Source: a virus. Taken from it: DNA of 38,769 nucleotides. The stretch spans positions 1 to 38,769 of IMG/VR virus record IMGVR_UViG_3300006921_000045; one strand, written 5' to 3'. The notes beneath the pieces were generated by a model that saw nothing but the letters and a program-made list of their open reading frames with translations, had not been told where the DNA came from and made no database searches. The translations under genes and the position numbers were made by a program. Shown piece after piece: positions 1 through 6,375 of the stretch. Numbering within the stretch: the first letter of the stretch is position 1; the number at the start of each line of letters is the position of its first letter.

Positions 1-843
1 ACGTTTAGAGACATTGAAGATGATATAACTGATTTTGTTGAAAACGGGTTTAAACCTGGGTTTCAAATAGGTTTAGAAAACTTTGATGATATATTTAGTA
101 CATATACAGGTCAGTTTATAACTGTAACCGGTATTCCATCTTCAGGTAAATCTGATTGGGTGGATCAAATGGTTGTAGGCTATAACCAAAACTATGGTTG
201 GAAAACTGCGTTTGCATCTCCTGAAAATCATCCTACTTATCTGCATGCTCACAAGCTAATGCGTAAAGTATGGGGTGATATGCCTAGTAAGTTTGATATA
301 GGTAAAGCTAAATGGAATGAAGTAGCAGATCATATAAATGATAACTTCTTTTTCATAGATATGGAGAGATATACGTTAGAGTCTGTGTTACGTAAAGGTG
401 CTGAGCTAGTAAAACGAAAAGGTATCAAATGTTTAGTAATAGATCCTTACAATAAAGTAAGAGATGTTGATTGCCAAACTGAGGATGTTAATCGTTATAC
501 TATGGAGTACTTAACTAAGATAGAGATATTTGCTAAGAAGTATGATGTGTTAGTATTTATTGTAGCTCATCCAACTAAAATGTATAAGAACAATGATGGT
601 AAAATTGAAGAGCCAACAATGTATAACATTAAAGGTGGTGGCGAATGGTACGATGCAAGTTATCACGGGTTGTTAGTACATAGAGACTATGAACAGAAAA
701 CAACTAAAGTTAAAGTTCTTAAAGTTAAGTTCCAAAACTTAGGTGAAAACCAAGGAGAAGCTTTCTTTACATGGGAACACAAATCAGGTTGCTTCATACC
801 AGAAATTAAACCTGAATTAGAAGATAAAATGCCATGGGAATAA
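1..843 (+). CDS. Replicative DNA helicase, DnaB/Twinkle (T7 gp4-like) ATPase domain, 5' end outside window
   Basis: The frame is open from base 1, so only the last 280 residues are visible; any primase (Toprim) part would lie upstream. The RecA-type ATPase core is clear: Walker A GIPSSGKS at visible residues 44-51, a Walker B-like strand LVIDPYN, then FIVAHPTKM (sensor/H3-like strand) and a GGGEWYDASYHG loop before the last strands. This pattern is that of hexameric SF4 helicases that unwind DNA at the replication fork. The GTG at 160 is inside the ATPase domain and cannot be the real start. The stop overlaps the next gene's ATG (834) by 10 bases, suggesting one operon and translational coupling. 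Family is confident; whether a primase domain is attached is unknown. Confidence 0.9.
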   Translation, partial: TFRDIEDDITDFVENGFKPGFQIGLENFDDIFSTYTGQFITVTGIPSSGKSDWVDQMVVGYNQNYGWKTAFASPENHPTYLHAHKLMRKVWGDMPSKFDIGKAKWNEVADHINDNFFFIDMERYTLESVLRKGAELVKRKGIKCLVIDPYNKVRDVDCQTEDVNRYTMEYLTKIEIFAKKYDVLVFIVAHPTKMYKNNDGKIEEPTMYNIKGGGEWYDASYHGLLVHRDYEQKTTKVKVLKVKFQNLGENQGEAFFTWEHKSGCFIPEIKPELEDKMPWE

Positions 844-1100
844 ACCTAGCAAATAAAGGAACAGTATGTAAACCTCCAGACTGGGGAGATCCTAAGAATT
901 TAGAAGCTTATAGTTGGTGTATTAACCATGGTGTTACTATAGGAGCTTTAGCAACTGTAGCTGGTTTTCAATGTAAAAGTTGGGTGCTAGAAGTTACAGC
1001 TAACGGAAAGAAAACAACTAGTCCAAAAGAATATGGTCCAGATGATCTTTACGATAAGATGTTTGAACTATACAGGTTTTACTACGATAAATATAATTAA
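834..1100 (+). CDS. Conserved small phage protein of unknown function (88 aa)
   Basis: A soluble 88-residue protein with a tryptophan-rich start (PPDWGDPKNLEAYSWCINHG), a central strand region (KSWVLEVTANGKKTTSPKEYGP) and an aromatic C-terminal helix (LYDKMFELYRFYYDKYN). From memory, similar small proteins containing WGDP..LEAY and SPKE(F/Y)GP are common beside replication genes in marine podoviruses, but no function is known to me. It overlaps the helicase stop by 10 bases, and the next gene's ATG follows its stop directly, so the three are surely co-translated. No catalytic motif is visible. Confidence 0.75.
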   Translation: MGINLANKGTVCKPPDWGDPKNLEAYSWCINHGVTIGALATVAGFQCKSWVLEVTANGKKTTSPKEYGPDDLYDKMFELYRFYYDKYN

Positions 1101-1784
1101 ATGGAAAATTTTAAAAACGCAGAAAAAGCATTTGAATACTATTACAATCTTATAGATCAACACGGAGTTGGTTTTGATGGTACTAAAGCTATGTTCAATG
1201 TAGGATTCTATATAAATAATCCCGCAGATAACCACATAGACACTTGGTACAGGGATTGGAATTTAAAGTATGCAGAAGCTGAATGGGAATGGTACTTATC
1301 AGGTGATGATTCAGTTGATAAGCTAGGTGAGTTATACGGTAAAGTACCTGCTATATGGGAACGTATGGCTTTAGGACCTAAAAAATTAGTTAACTCTAAT
1401 TATGGTTATCAATGGGAACGAGCTCATCAACTAGATAAAGTTGTACAGCAATTAAAAGATAATCCTAACACTAGGAAAGCTGCAATATCAATATATGATG
1501 GTAAGGAAATAAATAAGTATCGTAAAGATACTCCATGTACATACGCGGTTCAATTTACAGTTGTAAATAATAGACTGCAGATGTGTGTGACGATGCGATC
1601 TAATGATCTCTGGTTCGGTTTCTGTAACGATCAATATTGTTTTTCAGAACTGATGAAGGTTGTTGCAGAGAGGACAGGATATGAGATCGGTTCATATTTC
1701 CATTTTGCACACAATTTACATTTGTATGAAAGAGATTTAAACAAGAATGGCTTACTACAAAGAAAGGCAAATTATTATGGATAA
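1101..1784 (+). CDS. Thymidylate synthase superfamily enzyme with dCMP hydroxymethylase signature
   Basis: Length (227 aa) and motifs fit the thymidylate synthase/dCMP hydroxymethylase fold, which transfers a one-carbon unit from methylene-tetrahydrofolate to C5 of a pyrimidine nucleotide. The catalytic cysteine is C146 in DTPCT. The motif MRSNDLWFGFCNDQY (165-179) puts an Asp (D177) where TS enzymes have the dUMP-selecting Asn. T4 gp42 (dCMP hydroxymethylase) has MRSNDVVFGFRNDYAW with that Asp (D179), and the Cys-to-Asp spacing of 31 residues is the same. The N-terminal EWEWY and the PAIWERM...NSNYGYQW segments also resemble gp42 more than classical TS. The SYFHFAHNLHLYERD segment closes the nucleotide site. 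The product could be 5-hydroxymethyl-dCMP, or the enzyme could be a divergent TS. It overlaps the next gene by 8 bases. Confidence 0.8.
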   Translation: MENFKNAEKAFEYYYNLIDQHGVGFDGTKAMFNVGFYINNPADNHIDTWYRDWNLKYAEAEWEWYLSGDDSVDKLGELYGKVPAIWERMALGPKKLVNSNYGYQWERAHQLDKVVQQLKDNPNTRKAAISIYDGKEINKYRKDTPCTYAVQFTVVNNRLQMCVTMRSNDLWFGFCNDQYCFSELMKVVAERTGYEIGSYFHFAHNLHLYERDLNKNGLLQRKANYYG

Positions 1785-2664
1785 AATAATGTATTATTTA
1801 TACCACATACCGGGTAAAAAGATTGGGGTCACACGTGATCTTAATAATAGGGTAACAAAACAACAGGGATATTTTCCAGACGAATATGAAGTTCTTGATC
1901 ACAGTGACGATATAGATTATATATCAAAACGTGAGATAGAACTTCAACAGTCTTATGGCTATAAGATTGACAGAGTAGAATATAAAAATTTAAGTAAAGA
2001 TATGAAGATAAACGCAACAGAAATGACATCAACATTTCCATACCCGTTAAACAAACTTAAGGGTAACTTAGTTGATAATTTAGGTACAACATGGGAAACT
2101 GTTTTTGGTAAATTCGAGTTAGACAGAGAGACAGTCAATTGGATTGTCGATAACGCTAAATCATCGATGTATGATACGAAGCGTAGCTATATTTATAACA
2201 AAGCTTTCTTTGAAAAGTTCATTAACAAAAACCTTAAACAAGCCAAGGTCAATGCTAGGGAAGCTGCTGATAAAGCGTTAGAACATATAGAAGCAATGAA
2301 GGCAGAATTAATATCACATTCACAATCGGTAAACCTACGTGAAACTTATCAAGACTTAGAAGTTAAAGAAACTGATAGGTTTCAAAAGATCAGGGATTGG
2401 GCTGATGAAAGAGGGTTATATGACAAAGGTGATACTAAAACTCAGTTCTGTAAACTGATGGAAGAAGCTGGTGAATTAGGTAGAGCTATACTCAAAGAAG
2501 ATGATATGGAGTTTATGGATGCTATAGGCGATATGGTCGTAGTATTAACTAATATGGCCATGTTAGGTGGAACATCAATTGAAACTTGTATTGATACTGC
2601 TTACGATGAGATCAAAAACCGTAAAGGTAAAATGGTTAACGGAACATTTGTAAAAAATGGGTGA
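1777..2664 (+). CDS. GIY-YIG-like domain fused to MazG-type nucleoside triphosphate pyrophosphohydrolase
   Basis: The C-terminal ~90 residues are MazG-like: KLMEEAGELGRA carries the EExxE metal motif (E229, E230, E233) and EFMDAIGD carries the ExxD motif (E245, D248). MazG-fold enzymes split (d)NTPs to NMP plus pyrophosphate. The N-terminus (MYYLYHIPGKKIGVTRDLNNRV, then KREIELQQSYG) looks like a GIY-YIG nuclease fold. It has the R after the YIG position and the later Glu helix, but the first tyrosine signature is imperfect (KIG for YIG). Residues 75-185 are an uncharacterised helical linker. I place the start at the ATG at 1777, not 1747, because this gives the usual short overlap (ATGGATAA) with the upstream stop. 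The domain pairing is unusual. MazG part confident, GIY-YIG part moderate. Confidence 0.8.
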   Translation: MDKIMYYLYHIPGKKIGVTRDLNNRVTKQQGYFPDEYEVLDHSDDIDYISKREIELQQSYGYKIDRVEYKNLSKDMKINATEMTSTFPYPLNKLKGNLVDNLGTTWETVFGKFELDRETVNWIVDNAKSSMYDTKRSYIYNKAFFEKFINKNLKQAKVNAREAADKALEHIEAMKAELISHSQSVNLRETYQDLEVKETDRFQKIRDWADERGLYDKGDTKTQFCKLMEEAGELGRAILKEDDMEFMDAIGDMVVVLTNMAMLGGTSIETCIDTAYDEIKNRKGKMVNGTFVKNG

Positions 2665-2779
2665 GCCAATAGCAGCATTTACTCAAATGTATTTAATGTT
2701 CGGAGCAATGTTTTTACTAGGATTGTTCGCGATATTTATGTGGATTAAAGATGATAAAGATGAAAAAGAAGACAATTAA
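2657..2779 (+). CDS. Tiny single-pass membrane protein (40 aa)
   Basis: An ATG inside the end of the MazG gene opens a 40-codon frame: a short polar start (MGEPIAAFTQ), one strong hydrophobic segment of about 20 residues (MYLMFGAMFLLGLFAIFMWI), then a highly charged tail (KDDKDEKEDN). It fills the only gap between the MazG gene and the next gene and overlaps both, which is typical of a real small phage gene. Topology suggests N-out or N-in single spanning; I cannot say whether it is a holin-like, spanin-like or signalling peptide. There is no other lysis gene nearby to support a lysis role. Confidence 0.55.
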   Translation: MGEPIAAFTQMYLMFGAMFLLGLFAIFMWIKDDKDEKEDN

Positions 2780-3041
2780 ATTTAGAGACCCAGTGGTTGA
2801 AAGAGTAGTAGATAAGTTTGTATCAAGATCAGATGTTGGTTTTGCTAAGTATGGTAGAACATTACATGATGAAAGAACTGGTGGACATAAAGATCTAGCC
2901 GGATATCTTAACGATGTTCAAGAAGAACTGATGGATGCAATATTATATATTCAAGCTGCTAAAGATGAATTGAACGAAGCTAAAGACAAAGTGGGAGATG
3001 GGGTGGGAATTCCTTATTACGTTTCAGATGTGGCGGGGTAA
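2751..3041 (+). CDS. Small all-alpha NTP pyrophosphohydrolase-like protein (96 aa)
   Basis: After a basic start the protein has the pattern FAKYGRTL...DLAGYLNDVQEELMDAILYIQAAKDEL. The KYG motif followed by a helix with EE..DA..Y is seen in short phage proteins of the all-alpha NTP-PPase (MazG-like) superfamily. That would make it the second such protein within 1 kb. The start may be 2751 or the ATG at 2760; the frame overlaps the 40-aa membrane ORF by 29 bases. The C-terminal tail (GDGVGIPYYVSDVAG) is low-complexity and overlaps the nuclease gene. Assignment rests on a short motif, so it could also be a structural homologue without activity. Confidence 0.6.
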   Translation: MIKMKKKTIKFRDPVVERVVDKFVSRSDVGFAKYGRTLHDERTGGHKDLAGYLNDVQEELMDAILYIQAAKDELNEAKDKVGDGVGIPYYVSDVAG

Positions 3042-3477
3042 AAAGAAGAAAAAAGGACCAGTTAGAGCAAAGAAGACCGTCGTTGATGGTCTTACTTTTG
3101 CCTCTGGGCTAGAAGCTTACATGTATAAAGCTTTAAAAGCAGCTAACATAAAAGCCACATACGAGGGAGAAACGTATGAACTAATACACACTTTTAAATT
3201 TCAAAGTGATGTATATGAGAGATGTGCAAATAGCAAAGGAGAATATAAAAACAGAGGAGATAAAAATATTTTAGGAATAAAGTATACTCCAGATTTCGTA
3301 GGTAAAGACTTTATAATCGAGTGTAAAGGAAGACCTAATGAATCTTTTCCAATAAGATGGAAGCTGTTTAAAAGATATGTTCAAATGTATTTGCCTGGTT
3401 TTACAATTTATAAACCACAAAATCAAAAAGAGTGCGACATAACTATAGAACTAATCCTCTCCAGAAAAAAGCAGTAG
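3028..3477 (+). CDS. PDDEXK-fold nuclease, endonuclease I/Holliday-resolvase type
   Basis: The lysine-rich N-terminus (RGKKKKKGPVRAKK) leads into a restriction-endonuclease-like core: ASGLEAYMYKALKAANI (E29, first acidic residue), then YTPDF (D89) and IIECKG (E98-x-K100), followed by RWKLFKRYV. This E...PD...ExK order is the catalytic set of PDDEXK nucleases. In phages of this kind such proteins process branched DNA or degrade host DNA (T7 gp3-like or DUF1064-like role, by analogy). An ATG at 2998 in the same frame is possible. I prefer 3028 because it gives a 14-base overlap with the upstream gene and starts just before the basic stretch usual for the family. No zinc or DNA-binding extension is visible. 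Confidence 0.75.
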   Translation: MWRGKKKKKGPVRAKKTVVDGLTFASGLEAYMYKALKAANIKATYEGETYELIHTFKFQSDVYERCANSKGEYKNRGDKNILGIKYTPDFVGKDFIIECKGRPNESFPIRWKLFKRYVQMYLPGFTIYKPQNQKECDITIELILSRKKQ

Positions 3478-3590
3478 CTAGGATACAATATAAAAATAGA
3501 CAAGTTGATAAGTTTATTAAATGGAGTATTGAACAGAAAGGATATTTGAAATATAGAGAATTAATAGAATTTGAAAAACAATACAAATGA
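3432..3590 (+). CDS. Possible small basic protein with GTG start (52 aa)
   Basis: The frame that ends at the TGA at 3588-3590 is open back through the nuclease stop and has a GTG at 3432 but no ATG. The product (RHNYRTNPLQKKAV..., then a helix KFIKWSIEQKGYLKYRELIEFEKQYK) is rich in charged and aromatic residues and looks like a genuine short helical protein. Its stop overlaps the next ATG (ATGA), as in the other gene joins here. Low confidence because the start codon is weak and no homologue is recognised. Confidence 0.4.
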   Translation: MRHNYRTNPLQKKAVARIQYKNRQVDKFIKWSIEQKGYLKYRELIEFEKQYK

Positions 3591-3763
3591 GGAATTGGGA
3601 TTTAAGTATAGGTTTATATCCAGGTTTATTAATCGGAATGAGAACTTATGGAGGCCAAATTGGCGGAAAAACCTCCCATGTGTTTTACTTACCCTTAGTT
3701 GATTTGTGTATAAACATATACCATGAAAGAACAGACATTACTGGAAATGAAAAACAAGATTGA
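3587..3763 (+). CDS. Conserved small marine-phage protein (58 aa), unknown function
   Basis: A 58-codon frame begins at an ATG sharing bases with the preceding TGA. Its sequence has the pattern RNWDLSIGLYPGLLIGMRTY, then SHVFYLPLVDLCINIY. From memory, short proteins with GLYPG.L.GMRTY and HHVFYLP..DLCL recur next to ribonucleotide reductase genes of marine phages, but the role is unknown. The alternation of hydrophobic residues suggests a small beta-rich fold more than a membrane helix. It overlaps the next gene by 41 bases in another frame; the overlapping C-terminal residues may be of little importance. Confidence 0.65.
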   Translation: MRNWDLSIGLYPGLLIGMRTYGGQIGGKTSHVFYLPLVDLCINIYHERTDITGNEKQD

Positions 3764-3950
3764 GTCTTTAACTCGGTTAATGCAACATGTATTACAAGAG
3801 TTAACTCATCTTAGAGAACTTGGTGTTGGGACATTAGAAACATTAAAACTTATGCCCGGATACGAAGACGCCATCGAAAAATTAAAAAATGAGATGGAGG
3901 AAAATGTAAAAGAAAAAAATAAAGCAGAACAGAATGGAACTAGCAAGTGA
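3723..3950 (+). CDS. Small coiled-coil protein (75 aa), unknown function
   Basis: The protein is almost entirely helical: a heptad-like N-terminal half (KNKIESLTRLMQHVLQELTHL), a turn (ELGVGTLETLKLMPGYEDAIE) and a lysine/glutamate tail. The GTLETLKLMPGYE segment looks conserved in my memory of marine phage genomes at this same position upstream of RNR. It overlaps the RNR start by 17 bases, so the two are probably translationally coupled. No enzymatic motif is visible; a small partner or regulator of RNR is only a guess. Confidence 0.65.
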   Translation: MKEQTLLEMKNKIESLTRLMQHVLQELTHLRELGVGTLETLKLMPGYEDAIEKLKNEMEENVKEKNKAEQNGTSK

Positions 3951-5796
3951 AATCTTATCTAATATCACAGTACATATGAAATATGCTAAATATTTACCTG
4001 AAGCTCAACGAAGAGAAACCTGGGAAGAACTGGTGGATAGGAATAAAGCAATGCATATTAAAACATACCCGCAATTAGCGGCTCAAATAAATGATGTTTA
4101 TAAATTAGTATATGAAAAGAAGGTTTTACCAAGTATGCGTAGTTTACAATTCGGCGGTAAGCCAATTGAGATATCTCCTAACAGAGTATACAACTGCGCT
4201 TATCTCCCTATTGACCATGTAGATTCTTTCCACGAAGTAATGTTTTTACTTCTGGGAGGAACCGGTGTAGGCTACTCTGTTCAGAATCACCATGTAAGTA
4301 AATTACCTCCTATAAATAAACCTTATGAAAAACGTAGGAGAAGATTTTTAATTGGTGATTCAATTGAAGGTTGGGCTGATGCAATTAAAGTGTTAATGAA
4401 GTCTTATATGGGTGATCGAAGATCGTCAAGAATTAGTTTCGATTACTCAGACATAAGACCTAAAGGTGCTCAGCTAGTGACGTCAGGAGGTAAAGCTCCT
4501 GGCCCACAGCCTTTAAAAGAATGTTTAGTAAAACTTAAAGGAATATTACAATCAAAAGAAGATGGAGATCAGTTGACGACTGTAGAAGTTCATGATATTG
4601 TTTGCCATATAGCAGATGCTGTATTAGCAGGTGGTATCAGAAGAGCAGCGTTAATATCTTTATTCTCTGCTGATGATCACGAGATGATATCTTGTAAATC
4701 TGGAGATTGGTGGGAGACAAACCCACAAAGAGGTAGAGCTAATAACTCTGCATGTTTAATGCGACATAAAATCACTAAAGATTACTTTATGAATTTATGG
4801 GAACGCGTAGAAAAAAGTGGTGCTGGTGAACCTGGCATTTATTTTAACAATGATAAGGACTGGGGTACAAATCCGTGCTGTGAAATAGCATTAAGACCTT
4901 ATCAATTTTGTAACTTATGTGAAGTTAATGTTTCAGATCTTGAATCACAAGAAGATCTAAACAATAGAGTTAAAGCTGCTGCGTTTATCGGAACGTTACA
5001 AGCTGGCTACACTGACTTTCACTATTTAAGAGAAGTATGGCAAGAGACAACCGAAAAAGACGCACTGATTGGGGTGAGCATGACGGGGATCGGGAGTGGA
5101 ACGGTGTTAGGATACGACATGGAGAAAGCCGCTCAAGTTGTAAAAAGGGAAAACACAAGGGTCGCGAAGCTGATTGGAATTAATAAAGCTGCACGATGCA
5201 CAACCGTGAAGCCTGCTGGGACGACATCTCTGGCGTTAGGAACATCATCTGGTATTCATGCATGGCATAATGATTATTATGTCCGTAGGATTAGGGTTGG
5301 TAAAAACGAAGCTATATATAGTTATTTAAATACATACCACCCAGAACTAATAGAAGATGAATATTTCAGGCCACACGACACTGCTGTAATATCTATTCCA
5401 CAGAAAGCTCCTGAAGGTGCTATACTTAGGACTGAATCACCTTTCCAATTGTTAGAAAGAGTTAAAAAGATAGCTACTGAGTGGGTTAAACCAGGCCACA
5501 GAAAAGGATCTAACACTCACAATGTTTCAGCAACAATAAGTTTGAAGCAAGAAGAGTGGGAACCAGCAGGTGAATGGATGTGGGATAACAGAGAACATTA
5601 CAACGGTTTGTCGGTGTTACCTTATAATGGTGGTACTTATACTCAAGCCCCGTTTGAAGATATTGATAAAGCTCAATATGAAACAATGATGGAGTCGTTA
5701 AACCAAGTTGATCTTAGTAAGATAGTAGAAACAACAGATGAAACAGATCTATCAGGTGAATTAGCTTGTGCTGGTGGAGCTTGTGAAATTAATTAA
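3934..5796 (+). CDS. nrdJ: Adenosylcobalamin-dependent (class II, monomeric) ribonucleotide reductase
   Basis: This enzyme reduces ribonucleotides to deoxyribonucleotides for phage DNA synthesis. All key residues of the Lactobacillus-type monomeric class II reductase are present with matching spacing. C88 (YNCAYLP) corresponds to C119, and N313-P-C315-C-E317 to the N406/C408/E410 active site. C326 is the redox partner, 11 residues after C315 as in C408/C419. The C-terminal shuttle pair C612-AGGA-C617 corresponds to C731/C736. At 620 aa it is shorter than the ~740-aa bacterial enzyme, as is usual for phage versions. No small (NrdB) subunit gene is nearby, consistent with class II. Activity would depend on host B12. 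The stretch 5060-5240 has noticeably more GC-ending codons than its surroundings. Confidence 0.93.
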   Translation: MELASEILSNITVHMKYAKYLPEAQRRETWEELVDRNKAMHIKTYPQLAAQINDVYKLVYEKKVLPSMRSLQFGGKPIEISPNRVYNCAYLPIDHVDSFHEVMFLLLGGTGVGYSVQNHHVSKLPPINKPYEKRRRRFLIGDSIEGWADAIKVLMKSYMGDRRSSRISFDYSDIRPKGAQLVTSGGKAPGPQPLKECLVKLKGILQSKEDGDQLTTVEVHDIVCHIADAVLAGGIRRAALISLFSADDHEMISCKSGDWWETNPQRGRANNSACLMRHKITKDYFMNLWERVEKSGAGEPGIYFNNDKDWGTNPCCEIALRPYQFCNLCEVNVSDLESQEDLNNRVKAAAFIGTLQAGYTDFHYLREVWQETTEKDALIGVSMTGIGSGTVLGYDMEKAAQVVKRENTRVAKLIGINKAARCTTVKPAGTTSLALGTSSGIHAWHNDYYVRRIRVGKNEAIYSYLNTYHPELIEDEYFRPHDTAVISIPQKAPEGAILRTESPFQLLERVKKIATEWVKPGHRKGSNTHNVSATISLKQEEWEPAGEWMWDNREHYNGLSVLPYNGGTYTQAPFEDIDKAQYETMMESLNQVDLSKIVETTDETDLSGELACAGGACEIN

Positions 5797-5799
5797 CAA

Positions 5800-6375
5800 A
5801 TGGAAGAATCAAAAGAATATTACGATGAAGTATACAGGTCTGGGGGAGCTGGATCTGTATACCTACTTCCAGCTGAAGAAGTTAAATTTTATTATCCAAA
5901 TTGGAAAATAGCTCATGATTATATAATAAAACATAAAATCAATAATATAGTAGACCTAGGTTGTGGACCTGGTCATTTTTCAAGTTTGTTTAGTAAATCT
6001 AATATAACAATTAACGCTTATGACTTTTCTAATGAAGCTATTGCACAAGCTAAAAAGCGAAATTCAGAAAATAAAAATACTACTTTTCATGTTGAAGATT
6101 TAAAAAATAGCAACATAAAAGACAAAGGTAATTTCTTTACTGCTTTTGAGTTTTTAGAACACATAGAATGGGACTTAGAAATAATAAGTAAGATGAGTAA
6201 AGGATCTACAATAATATTTAGTGTACCAAGTTACAACGCTAAAGGACATGTAAGATTTTTTAATGATACTAATGAAGTAGAAAACAGATATAACAAATTG
6301 TTAAACTTAAATTTACTTAATGTTCATCAATTTGGAAAACAAAAAATATTTTTATATAAAGGAGATAAAATATGA
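5800..6375 (+). CDS. SAM-dependent class I methyltransferase
   Basis: The glycine-rich SAM-binding motif VDLGCGPG lies at residues 51-58 and is followed by the acidic loop INAYDFSNEAIAQAKKRN (D75) and a motif II/III region (FFTAFEFLEHIEWDLEIISKM, TIIFSVPS). This is the Methyltransf_23/UbiG-like architecture acting on small molecules or sugars; nothing resembles a DNA methyltransferase catalytic motif (no DPPY or PC loop). It starts 3 bases after the RNR stop and its own stop overlaps the glycosyltransferase ATG (ATGA), so it works as a pair with that gene. Likely roles are surface-glycan or nucleotide-sugar modification; the substrate is unknown. Confidence 0.82.
   Translation: MEESKEYYDEVYRSGGAGSVYLLPAEEVKFYYPNWKIAHDYIIKHKINNIVDLGCGPGHFSSLFSKSNITINAYDFSNEAIAQAKKRNSENKNTTFHVEDLKNSNIKDKGNFFTAFEFLEHIEWDLEIISKMSKGSTIIFSVPSYNAKGHVRFFNDTNEVENRYNKLLNLNLLNVHQFGKQKIFLYKGDKI

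Noticed and set aside
1841-2041. Minus-strand 66-aa frame opposite the MazG fusion gene
   Set aside because: It is antisense to a well supported gene, has no start context and no neighbours on that strand.
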